Assembly (NCBI GenBank): GCA_035353175.1
Contig: DAOPZC010000009.1
Location: 37,048-101,047 of the forward strand
DNA length: 64,000 bases
Reading direction: 5' to 3'
DNA from: DAOPZC01 sp035353175
GTDB lineage: Bacteria > Verrucomicrobiota > Kiritimatiellia > RFP12 > UBA1067
Of the stretch, positions 18,901 to 30,300 are shown in pieces; the first letter of the stretch is position 1; each line of letters begins with the position of its first letter. The notes beneath the pieces were generated by a model, which saw only the letters and a list, made by a program, of their open reading frames with translations, was not told where the DNA came from and did not search any database. The position numbers and the translations under genes are program-made.

Positions 18901-19163
18901 CCCGGTATTGGGAGCTCAAGAAGCGCATCGACCCGGGGTCGACCAACGCGCCGATCGAGGCGCTCCTGCGGTCGGTTGAAAAAGAAACCCAGGCGGCGTT
19001 GCTGCCGGGGGCGGGCGGCGGCGGCTTCATTTTCATGATCGCCAAGAGCGCGGCGGCGGCGGAGCGCATACGCCGTGTGTTCGGCGCGAATCCGCCGAAC
19101 CCGCACGCGCGTTTCTTCGACTTCGACGTGGACCGTCAGGGGCTGAAGGTCACGGTGCTGTAG
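15963..19163 (+). CDS. fkp: Bifunctional L-fucokinase / fucose-1-phosphate guanylyltransferase
   Basis: A 1066-residue two-domain enzyme that phosphorylates L-fucose and converts the product to GDP-L-fucose for decorating surface polysaccharides or glycoproteins. The N-terminal half (to about 560) is the fucokinase/pyrophosphorylase domain, with SLGATLNVL and SGGDSRRTPAYAAQGKVF. The C-terminal third is a GHMP kinase: VRIDFAGGWSDTPP, LPKGSGMGTSSILGAAVIA, GGGWQDQVGGIMPG and LLPGAGGGGFIFM. The order matches Bacteroides FKP (about 950 residues). The excess length is largely three in-frame simple-repeat inserts: residues near 69-77, 513-530 and 629-652. The start is ATG 15963; a TTG two codons upstream is less likely, and only a weak GGA precedes the gene. 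It converges on the sigma54 activator with a 16-nt gap. Confidence 0.88.
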   Translation: MTPFDILVLTAANEAQAEGYRAQLAWRQANGLLDPATRALVITDPGGRRVGSLGATLNVLAELAREPGGRKTEDGGGTKKAGLKLRASDLEAAFRNKRILICHSGGDSRRTPAYAAQGKVFTPVPTAAANGAPLALFDLILQTVSNLPAPAQGHVLVTSGDVLLTFDHASVDFALPGITGVAYFGPVERGSHHGVYVPEAFRGNPLRTECVPVVDFLQKPTEDEARACGAVDPFGHVAVDTGLVSFDPATCARLLAFAGKGLLAEIVGGSCPALDLYEELTMAVAPRFDEARYLERFVTGRGRDAAHGRRMRAFYRALRGVPFRVNIVPYCEFFHIGSSRELLSGFAGLSRTAQEYRFANGSGACVTRGGETGRAFIFNARIECPLKTGAALIEGVHAAGCKALTLEGENILTGLPPEASGEIRLPKGVGLVCLPIGNAAWAAVAYGLDDDFKTPFGGAKPCRFLNAPIEAWLARSGVPASRLWRGDEQDGLWRARLWRVGTLDEVLAEAVAMGNGQPAIGNGQWAMGNGLAGWGARRYGIAELLPRVNHERLLAVRQEIRRQVNLMSVAERLLGDDALPAATVCGEIRNRDESARVVRQLAALLEGEALDKPLLRARVLRLMAMIGQRDGGRKTEDGGRKAEDGGRKTEDGWRERPARGEAAGRRSPVVDPQAAAFAAVAEAVAVSFEPCGQPRAAAILHDQVVWVTTPVRIDFAGGWSDTPPICTERGGAVLNAAVTLNGLYPVQVMAKLNTAGCIRLSSIDLGERKEIRTTEELLDHRDPHDWAALAKAALILAGIGPSRTEEPLAQWLKALGGGLDLTIFSSLPKGSGMGTSSILGAAVIACLDRVLGVPFNTDRLVRMASILEQRMCTGGGWQDQVGGIMPGVKLIRTEPGPDQTVSLRWTVFDMSEGSELKRRCLLYFTGQKRMARNILQNVVSGYLARDPLVLQTVEDLKEAATAAKEALDAQDIDGFARGVARYWELKKRIDPGSTNAPIEALLRSVEKETQAALLPGAGGGGFIFMIAKSAAAAERIRRVFGANPPNPHARFFDFDVDRQGLKVTVL
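16166..16193 (+). repeat. In-frame GGAAGACGGAGGAC repeat unit in fkp (copy 1)
   Basis: One to one and a half copies of the same GGA(A)GACGGAGGACGG unit that recurs at 17848-17918. It encodes GGRKTEDGGG within the nucleotidyltransferase domain, where the reading frame is kept. The insert sits in a region where the family normally has a loop. Confidence 0.6.
17497..17553 (+). repeat. In-frame GGGCAATG repeat in fkp
   Basis: About six imperfect copies of GGCAATGG/GGCGATGG stand in tandem inside the gene. They encode AMGNGQPAIGNGQWAMGNG, a low-complexity linker between conserved segments. The frame is preserved, so the repeat behaves as a tolerated insertion. Confidence 0.75.
17848..17918 (+). 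repeat. In-frame GGACGGAAGACGG tandem repeat in fkp (copy 2)
   Basis: Four to five degenerate copies of a roughly 18-nt unit, GGACGGAGGACGGAAGAC. They encode tandem GGRKTED and GGRKAED peptides, a highly charged linker between the guanylyltransferase and kinase halves. The unit matches the smaller insert at 16166-16193. The frame is intact. Confidence 0.8.
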
Positions 19164-19179
19164 AAAACTTCTTCCCCGC

Positions 19180-20556
<1,377 letters not shown>

Positions 20557-20565
20557 AGTGCGTTC

Positions 20566-20595
20566 ACTATAATGCATGCCTACGGTTGTAGGCAA
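20566..20595 (-). promoter_or_regulatory. Candidate promoter with operator-like palindrome for the FHA-sigma54 activator
   Basis: On the minus strand, TTGCCT (20595-20590), an 18-nt spacer and TATAGT (20571-20566) form a possible sigma70 promoter. The spacer is mostly the inverted repeat GCCTAC-AACC-GTAGGC (20578-20593). A second small dyad, AGTG-AACG-CACT, lies just downstream. Transcription would begin at or next to the ATG, so the message could be nearly leaderless. The dyads could be an autoregulatory site. Confidence 0.3.
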
Positions 20596-20627
20596 TCGCA
20601 AAGATGGAAGGTTTTTACAAAATGACC

Positions 20628-20657
20628 TTGCCCGAGCGGTTTCCCTCATGATACGAT
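20628..20657 (+). promoter_or_regulatory. Weak sigma70-like promoter candidate for the lipoprotein gene
   Basis: TTGCCC at 20628-20633, an 18-nt spacer and TACGAT at 20652-20657, followed by an A-rich stretch. Start near 20664 would leave a 70-nt leader. No convincing sigma54 -24/-12 pair (GG-N10-GC in the TGGCAC/TTGC context) is visible in the same space. Confidence 0.25.
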
Positions 20658-20736
20658 AAAAAAATGACGGAGTTGTGTCTTTCAGGTGTATTCCCGAATG
20701 GAAAAACGCTCGGAGAACGGCTCAAAAGAGATGTGT

Positions 20737-21264
20737 ATGAACGGTTTTTTAAGCAGTAAACAGGAAAAGTGCTTGAAAAAAGCGATCGTAACAGCGGTTT
20801 ACGGGTCCGCTGTGTCAATGGTATTTGTTTGTCTTCTGGCGGCGGGCTGCGGGAAGCGCACGGAAGGCGAGGCGACGGAGACGACCGGCTCCGGTTTGGC
20901 GCGTGTGGTGACCAACCGGATGCAGGATGCCTCCTACCGCAAGGCGCTCGACCAGAACCGGCAGGAGCAGAGTCAGAAAGCTTTCGAGCGCAATGAGATC
21001 GTCAAGAAAATGGAGGCCTGCATCGAGCGGGCGCGGGCGACGTTGCCGGCGGGCGCGGATGACAAGGCCGTGAAGGCCGTCTTGGAAAAAGATCCCGAGT
21101 GGAAGGCGCTGGAGGCGAAGAACGCGCAAGCGAGCGGCGAGATCGAAAAAACCTTGGCGAAGGCCCGGGAAACGATCCGTCAGCGCATGCAGGCCGAGGC
21201 GCGGGACGTGAAGGCAGTGGCCGAGGGCCGGGCCGTTGCGGTGGAACCGCCGTCAGCAAAGTAA
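20737..21264 (+). CDS. Small lipoprotein with coiled-coil body
   Basis: A 175-residue predicted lipoprotein. A basic n-region and hydrophobic stretch lead to a lipobox, MVFVCLLAAGCGK, so the mature protein would start at that cysteine and be lipid-anchored. The rest is hydrophilic and helical, rich in Glu, Lys, Ala and Arg (KKMEACIERARATLP, KTLAKARETIRQRMQAEARD), suggestive of a coiled coil. I recognise no family. Among several in-frame ATGs, 20737 is preferred because AAGAGA precedes it by about 5 nt; 20698 and 20686 are alternatives. The giant-protein gene starts 54 nt downstream on the same strand, so they are probably co-transcribed and may work together. Confidence 0.65.
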   Translation: MNGFLSSKQEKCLKKAIVTAVYGSAVSMVFVCLLAAGCGKRTEGEATETTGSGLARVVTNRMQDASYRKALDQNRQEQSQKAFERNEIVKKMEACIERARATLPAGADDKAVKAVLEKDPEWKALEAKNAQASGEIEKTLAKARETIRQRMQAEARDVKAVAEGRAVAVEPPSAK

Positions 21265-21318
21265 GGTGCCAGGGGTTGCCCTCAACAAACGATTTACTGT
21301 GAGAACAGGAGAATACGC

Positions 21319-24300
21319 ATGAAAACGAGCTGCATGAAGAACGTATTGAAAAAGCTGGCTTTCCCCTTGGTGGCCTGCGGGTTCCTTTGGACAGGGGCTT
21401 CGGCGTGGGCGCAGTTGGGCGACATCGTGAGCATCTTCTCCGATCAGCCGAACTTCACCTATTCGGCCTCCGGAGACCAGGTCGAGATCAAGATCAAGCT
21501 GGACGGCGGCATCCTCAAAAATGGCATTTTTTCTAAACGTGCGGTGACCGGCACCACCCCGTCGGAGTATTTCCCCCCCGAGCTCCGGCTGGTCGTGAAC
21601 GGCAAGGCGGCGTGGGCGCCTTTGTCCCGGCTCAATGCGTACCAGGTGGCCGCGGGCAATCCGCACTACCGCACGGAAGCGGTCTTCACGTATACGATCA
21701 AGCCGGGCGACATGGCCACCCCCCTGCGCATTTTCGGTTCGGCCGGCAGTTCGGGCAGCGGCGCCGCCTTCCAGTTCTATATGAACAACTGGGAGATCTA
21801 CAACACCGTCACCACCAGCAACGCGGTGTGGCGTCTGAATATGGCCAACACCGGTCTGGAGCCGGGGGTGACCGACTATTACGACGTGGATTTCTCCGGC
21901 GCGAACGTGAAGCTGCGCACGCTGGAGTTCGATGAGGTCCGGTCGCCCATCACCGTCGCGGCGACGGAGTCGACCTCGTGGCGCGTGTCTTCCGTGAACC
22001 CTGTGGCCCCCTCCAATGTGGTCGACTGCGTGGTCTGGACGCCCAGCAATGTCGTGCAGATCGGCACCGTCGCGGGCCAGTCGGCGCTGCCCGTCAATAT
22101 CCCCGGCGGCGCCACGTATGTGGACTTCCCCGTCAAGGGCCTCGTGGAAGGCGAGACCGAAATCTACCTGCAGCGCGCGCAGGACTACGCCAATAACGCG
22201 ACCGTCGGCGTCACCAACTACATCAAGCGCAAGATCACGGTGACGACCGCCCCCGCGCCGACCGTCTCCATCCGGATGACTTCGTCCGGCACGGATTCGG
22301 CGACGCTGAGCGAGTCGGCCGCCGCCAACACCGGCGCGCTGATCGTCGACATCTCGCAGGCGTTCTCGAACGACGTCTATGTGAGCCTGAGCACGCTGCC
22401 GTCGGGGCAGAGCAACCTGACGTTCGCCGCGGCGCTGCCGGTGGTGACGATCCCGGCGGGCTCGACCTCTTCCTCCGAGGTCCGCTTCAGCGTGCCGGAC
22501 GGCACGGTCCTGAGCGAAAGCGCGGGAATCGAGATCGTTCCCTCCGTGACCAACACGGCGGCGCAGTCCTTCTATTCGCGCATGAAGTCCGGCTATGTCT
22601 ATGTCGCGAACGTCACCCCGGAAATCGTGAGCCCGCAGACGAACGAAACGTTCACGGTGTCGCAGAACACGGCGTATCCCTTCACCTGGTCGGTCCGCGA
22701 CGTGAATGCGGACAAGCTGTCGGGCATGACCGTGACATGGAAGTTCGGGACGGATCCCGCCACGAACGTGACCGGCGCCACCGGCACCATCCTGCACACC
22801 TTCCCCATTACGCCGGCGGCAAAAGTGTATAAAGTCGAGATCACGGCGACGGACAAGGACGGCGACCAGTCGGAGACGACCGCGATCTACGTGACGGCGA
22901 CGCCGCCCACGCCGAGCCCGAGCGTGCGCGTCATTCCTTCCGCCTCCTATTTTGAAACCACGACCAACAATACGGGATCTCTGATGGTGGTGTTGTCCGA
23001 AGCCTATTCGGAGAACGTGTATGTCAAGCTCTCGACCGATCCCGCAGTGCAGAACAACCTCATCCTTTCGACAACGAACGCGATCCGCATTCTGAAGGGC
23101 GAGCTGACGAACGCGATCCCGGTCACGTTCAGCGTCCCCGACGGAACGGTCCTGAGCGAGCAGTACGGGATCGAGATTGTCCCGACGGTGACGAACGCCA
23201 GCGCGGCGGCCTATTATACCGATCTCGTGTCGGCCCTCGTGACGGTCAAGAACAACCGCCCGGTCGTGGGCAGCCCGGTGGCCGGCAGCTCGGTCGGCCC
23301 GATTCCCGCGACGGTGCCCTACACCTTCAACTACACGGTGAAGGATGTCACGGCGGATCTCTCTACGATGATCGTGAACTGGCGCTTCACCGAAGGTGGT
23401 CCGATCTATACGGTGACCGGCGCGGTCGGCTCGGTTGCCTACACCTATATGTCGCAGGGCACCAATACGGTGTGGATGCAGGCCGTGGATAAGGACGGCG
23501 GGGTCTCCGACGAGGTGCAGTTCACGGTGTATGTCGGCCAGGCTCCGGGCGTCGAGATCATCACGCCGGCCGGCGAACTCTCCGAAACGGCCAATGCGGG
23601 CATCCCCGATCAGATTTATGTGCGGTTGACGACGCCGTACACCTATGCGACGACGGTGACGCTGAACGTCACGCCCGCGAACAGCACGGGGAACGGCACC
23701 TTGACGCTGAGCGCCTACACGGTCGTGATTCCGGCGGGCCAGATCGAGGCGAAGATCAACATCAGCAATGTGAAGGACGGCACCGATATCTCGCGCAACA
23801 CCGGCTTCATGATAACCCCCGTGGTCGGCGCGCAGAACAACGCCGACGCGTTCTTCTCAAACAACATGCCCGGCTATGTGTATATCCGCAACGAAAAGCC
23901 GGAGATCAACACCCCTGAAGATACGGACACGACCGCCGAGACGGTGGTGTACACGGTCGCGCAGGGCACCGCTTGGACGTACTACTGGGACATCACCGAT
24001 GTGGCGCTGGATTCGACCTCGACGGTCGGCACCGGCATGAAGGTGACGTGGTACTTCGGCGACGGCGAAGTCTCGCCCGCGCTGTGGGGCCGGTCGGGCT
24101 CCGTGTCGCATACCTACACGGCGATCGGCGACCTGATCGTGCGCATGGTGGCGGAGGACAAAGACGGCGGACGCGACCAGGCCTCCTTCAAGATCCGCGT
24201 GGCGCCGGCGAAAGCCGTCAACGTGACGCCGGTCGGACCGGTCCGTGCGGGAGCCTACGCCGGTGCCCAGGGGTTGGGCAACGGAATCATCCGCTCGTAT

Positions 24301-27300
24301 GACGCGGTCAACCGCGCCATCGAACAGAACGTCTTCTTCTTCAAGTACAACCCCAGCGTCACCTCGGCCGATCTGGTGGCCGAGCCCTATAAGACCTCCA
24401 AGAACGTGGCGGGCGACATCGTCCCGTACACGCTGACGAACTACATCACGCGGGTCAGCGGCATTCCGAACGTGTCGGCGTTCGGCACTCCGAACGGCAG
24501 CGTCGAGTTTGACAGCTTCTTCTATGTGTGGGTCGGCGCCGATCAAGGGCTGCCCGCCGAAGCGGTGGTGCCTCTCGCGAGCCCTGTGACGTCCGTCACG
24601 CTGCCCGCCTCCACCACGGACGCCGCCACCACGGGATCGTCGTCGTCCAGCGTCGAGATCCGTCTGGTGCAGGCGGTCTTCAGCCGCGAGTATCGCGCGA
24701 CCGACAACATCGGCGACATCAACAACGACGGCATTCCCGATCCGCTGGCGATCCTGTACGGGTTCCCCACGCTCTTGGGAACCGACCTCACGTCGGCGAA
24801 AGACTACAATGCCGACCTCGATTACCTGCCGGGTGCGGCCAGCGACGGCGGCGGGCTCATCGGCGGGAACCTGACCACGTGGGCGGCCGTCGGCCGTCCC
24901 TTCACCGCGTTCCTCGAGATCCGCGGCTACCATGAGGGCCTGAACAACAAGGACTACGGCTCCGATGACGACTTCGGCCCCGGCGAAGAGGAAGTCACGG
25001 CGTATGACATGAGCCCGGAGCGTCCCACCGATCCGACCAAGCTCGATACCGACGGCGACGGATTCCCGGACGGCTGGGAATACTATTTCTGGTATAACGC
25101 GGTGGTGAACCATCTGACCGGCCGCCGCTACAACCCGAACGACATCGCCTCGGGGCAGCTCCTGGACTGGCCGGAAATCTACGCCAAGTTCGATCCGATC
25201 ACGCCGGCCACCGACGCGTTCGATACACGCGACTTGGATAACGACGGCATCACGGACTACGAAGAGTTGGTTTCGGGAACCAACCCGATCAACTGGGACA
25301 GCGATAACGACGGCATGTGCGACGGCTGGGAGATTCTGCGCGGGCTCAACCCGACCGAGCCGCGCGACGCCACCGATGCGGGCATGAACAACCTCGACGG
25401 CGACTATATGGCCTATGGCACGGTGCAGGGCGACTACGTGCCGGTCGTGCTGGATGGCGCCACGAACTATTATCTGCGCGTCTCGACCGTCAACGACCCC
25501 CTGCCCGCTTACTACACCTGGTTCAACTACGGCGCCTCCAATGCCCCCATCGCGCTCGGCCGTCCCGTCGATCTGCCGGTCGGCGCGGCGGTGGACGAGG
25601 AGGGGGTGACGAGCCTCGACGTGTTGGTCCTGCACTTCCAGGCGTACCAGGTGCTGGGCTTTGATCCGCGCACGGCGTGGACGCGGTCGGTGAATCCGGC
25701 CCAGTTCCCGAACCGGTTCATGAGCTATTTGGCGGGCAACGCCCCGAACACCAAGGCGTTCACGACGCTGGACGAGTATCTGCTGATGAAGTTCATGTCC
25801 GAGAACCGCGTGAACGGCGCAGGCGCCACGATCGGTGCCGGCAACGCGGAAAACAAGACGCGGGAGTGGAGCGCATTCTCCACAAACCCGCTGACGCCCG
25901 ACAGCGACGCGAACGCCACGAAGGACGACGGCATGCCGGACGGCTGGGAGCTGTATGTGGCGTGCGCTCCGGGATCGCGTGTCTTCGCCATCTCCCCGTG
26001 GAATCCCGATGACGGCCGCGACAACAACGACGAGAACATCAACCCCGTGCTGAACAACCGCCGCGAATTCGCGGGCACGGACTCGTGCGCGGCCTACACC
26101 AATGCGGCGCTCTACGCCTCCGGCCCCGGACGCGTCACGATCGTCCGTCCCGGCACCGATACGGCGTGGCTCAACAAATTCTGGCCGACCGATCCGTGGA
26201 ACGCGGATACGGATGGCGATGCGCTGGAAGACGGCGTCGAGTCCGCCACCCAAGTGCCGGTGGCCTTCCTGATGGACGGCAGCTGGTGGACGGTCGGCGA
26301 TACGACGCTGCAGTATGGTCTCGGCGTCGATAACGGCAAGGGCTGTATCCGCGGCGCGGGCCTCAACCCCTGCACGATGGATACCGACTGGGATGCGCTG
26401 ACCGACTCGTGGGAGTATGACCACGCGGGCACCAACGCGCTCTCCGGCGTGACCGGCAGGCGATTCATTGACGACGGCATGGACGGCACGCACGGTCCGG
26501 CGAACGAAACGGCCTATTCGATCGGCGACGCCTACACGGCGTATGACATGTATGTCACGGGCAGCGGGGCCGTGAACCGCAACATGGACTATGACCGTGA
26601 CGGCCTGGAGAACTATCAGGAATACTGGGTCCAGGCGGTGCGTCATTTCCGCTACGATTATACTGCGGACTTTGCCGCCATGGACGGCTCAGACGGCCCG
26701 TCGGTGTTCTTCACGCCGATCACGAACCCGTGGGACCTCGCGGTGTATTCCTATTGGTGGCTGCCGTTCGCGGTGACCCAGGAGATGCTGCTGCCCGTGG
26801 GCGCCGGCTATTTTGTCTCGACCGATCCGCGTGAGCCGGATACCGATTTCGACGGCATGGACGACTACTACGAGATGTTCCATGGCCTGAACCCGATCTT
26901 GGGCGATACGACCCACGCGTACGGCGACCGGGTCGCGAGGGCCTATCTGAACACCATCGACTATGGATCCGATGATCCCGGCAACGACTGGGGCACCGGC
27001 CTGCCGATGGACTTCCAGCAATATCCTTGGCTCGCGGGCATGGACGAGGCGGATCCCGACGCGGACGGGCTGCGGAACCTCGAGGAGCAGATCCAGCCGG
27101 ATACGGCGGCGGCGTCTTGCTCGAACACCGACCCGACGCCGATGTGGATGACCGACCTCAGCAGCACGAACAGCCTGACCGCGCGCTTCTACGGCTGGGG
27201 CGGCGAGTTCTTCTGGCCCGGAGCCCTGACCCTGGACGAGGATTACAAGATGTACTCGTTCGAGATGAACGAAGGCTACGATACCGATAACGACGGCGTC

Positions 27301-30300
27301 TCCGACAAGGCCGAGAAAGTCCAGGCCGCGACGGCATTGTCCGACCCGCAGGATCAGGACGATCCGCTGCGCCGTCAGGCGATGTGGTTCGATGGCGTGC
27401 AGTCTGCCGCCCAGACGCTGACGGGCTACTCTTACAACGAGTGGGCGTTCCGCAGCTTCACGGTTGAATTGTGGGTCCGCCCCGAGGACGTGAGCCGCGA
27501 CCAGGTGCTGATCGAGCGCCCGATCGTATACGGAGCGAGCGATCTGAGCACGACGAGCGATGTGGTGCGCGTCAACTTCCGGCTCGGCATTGCGGCGGAC
27601 GGCCGCGTTTACGGCCTGTTCCAAAACGCCGGCGGACAAGATGCCCAGACGGGCGTCGTCGAGGCGTACGGGCGCAAGTTGAGCGCAGGGGTGTGGTGGC
27701 ATATCGCCGCGAAGATGGACGGTTCGGCGGGCCTGTTCAAGCTGTTCGTGAACGGCAACACCGAGCTTTCGGTGCCGACCACCCAGATCCCGGCCAACGG
27801 CGTGCTGAACATCCTGTCGGATCCCGACAGCGCGCAGTATCCCACGCCGTATCGGATCACGTTGAATCCGGGCTTGGTCGTCTTGGGCGCCTCGAATCTG
27901 AATCCCTTCCCCAGCGAGCCGGCCTCGTGGGGCAACTACACCAACTTCTATGCCGGTTATATCGACGAGGTCCGCGTATGGGACGGCGCGCGCACCGATA
28001 ACGAAATCCTCGAAGGCTACACGAAGCGGTTCACCCGCGACGATGTGGACTTGAACCGCGAAGAGATCCAGGCGGCCTTGGCCGAAGGCGGATCGCGCGT
28101 CGCGGGTTCTGCCGTGTCGCTGCCGGCCGAGCTGATCTATCACTATACGTTCGATAACCTCTATAGCTCGGACGTGACGAACACCGTCACCCGTGTCCCG
28201 CGCGGATTCAACTACTGGACTGCGGCGACGAACCGTCCTTCGGGCTATCTGGTCGGCTGGTGGTCCGAGCTCGCGACGCATAGCCAGGTTTACAGCGACT
28301 ACGGCTATGTGCCGTGGATCGAGAACAGCGTCGAGCATCTCCCGATGACGAACGGGGTGGTGCGGAACTCCGTCTACTGGTCGAACGTCTTGGCCGGCGA
28401 GATCCCGACGGATCCCAGCGCGCACGGCTTGACCCAGTACAGCTTCCCGAACACCGGCAATCCGTATGGCCTGAGGTACAACACCAGCCTGCAAGGATTC
28501 TCGACCGAAAGCGTCGGAGAAAAGATCGGCAGCGACCTGTTGCCGTTGGGCAACGCGTGGGCCAAGCAGATCTCGGAGATGTGGGACGACGGCACGCCCA
28601 GCGGCGTCTGGGCCGAGACGGGCACGGACGAAGATGCGGACGGCTTGGCCGACTGGTGGGAAAATCTGCACGGCCTGGATCCGGCCAGCAGCGCGGGCGC
28701 CAACGGCTGGTATGGTGACGCGGACGGCGACGGCATCATCAACGGCGAAGAGTATCTGCGCGACATCGCCAACGGCTGGCGTGACGGCGACACGATCGTT
28801 TCCGGCCCGACGGGTCTGGTGCAGACGGCGGACGTGGATAATGACGGCCTGCCCGACTGGTGGGAAAACATCTTCAATCTCAAGACCAATGACGGCGGCG
28901 GCGACAACGGCGCGCTGGGCGATCCCGATCTGGACGGGCTCAGCAATTTCGCCGAGTATCTGCTGGCGGAAGAACTGGCCTTCAATCCCGCTCTGCGGCC
29001 GAACCAGTTCCGGTCGAGCGCGGAACAGAAGGTGTCGGACTACTTCCTGAAAGAGGGCAAGCTCTATTACGGCCAGATGATGGCTGACCACGACTTCATG
29101 GAAGATGATTGGGAGGGGACGTTCGCCCAGAAATATGTCAGCCGGTTCGTCTACGACCCGCACCTTGACAACGACGACGACGGGTGGTCGAACTGGTCCG
29201 AGTGCCGTTACTCCAAGTCGGCGGTGAACGTGCTGGCGGATTCCGTCATGACGACCGAAGCGCTTGGCAACATGAAGTACGAGTTCCCGATTCCCTTGAT
29301 CGAGACCACGCTCCGTTACGGCGGCGTGCAGAGTGACGGGAACATCATCCTGAACGCCTATTCTTCGGCCGAGATGGACGGTCTGCCCGACGCGGTGTTC
29401 AAGATGCCGTTCGGCAAAAACACGACGGCCTCCGCCAAGACACTGGCTCTCGGTTACTGGGAAAACCGTCTGGCGACGGGCGTGATGAGCCCCGGCTCGA
29501 TCCAGCCCGGAACCATCAGCTTCAAATTCACCGACATGTGGACCGGCATCTCCTCCGGGACGGGCTTCGACTTCGACGGCATCTTGTACGGCGGGTCGGT
29601 GACGGGCAACATGCGTAAGGTCGGCACGGTGAACTACCTGACGGGCGAGTTCACGTTCGACATGCGCGAATACGAAGGGACCATTATTCTGCTCTCGGAC
29701 GAGATCGAGTCGCGCGAAGATTACATCGACTGCGAGATCTCGTACATCGAGATGAGCTACTCCGTCAAGCTGGTTGACGGATGGCCGAAGAAGCTCTACC
29801 TCTCGCGCGCCGACACCGGCGCGATCCGCGAGGGTCTGAACTATTTGTTTGCCTTCGTGGACTTGGACAACAACGGCATTTGGAATGCGGGTGAGCCGTG
29901 CGGCGTGTCGGATGGCAACGGTGTCGATATCGGGTATGACCGTGTCGAGCTCGATCTCGAGCTGACCGACTATACGTCCGGCTATCTGCGCATGTCGCTG
30001 AGCAGCGGGCGACGTTCGGAAGACGTCTACTTCGGCTACGGCCAGGCGGGCGGCGGTCTCTCCGGTGGCCTCGCGAACCGTGTCCGTGTCCAGCGCAAGT
30101 CCGTGGACGGCAAGGCGGCCAAGAAGGTGGTGTTCGACAAGGTGATCGACTCCGACCGCACCTATGTCCATGAGGGCGACCTGTTCGACCAGGGCTTGCT
30201 GGCTTTGGATTGGGGCATGTCGGACGTCTCGACCTCGTGGGACCGGACCACCGTGGTGTACGAGGTGTTCACGGGTGACCGTGCGGAGGCTGCGCTGACC

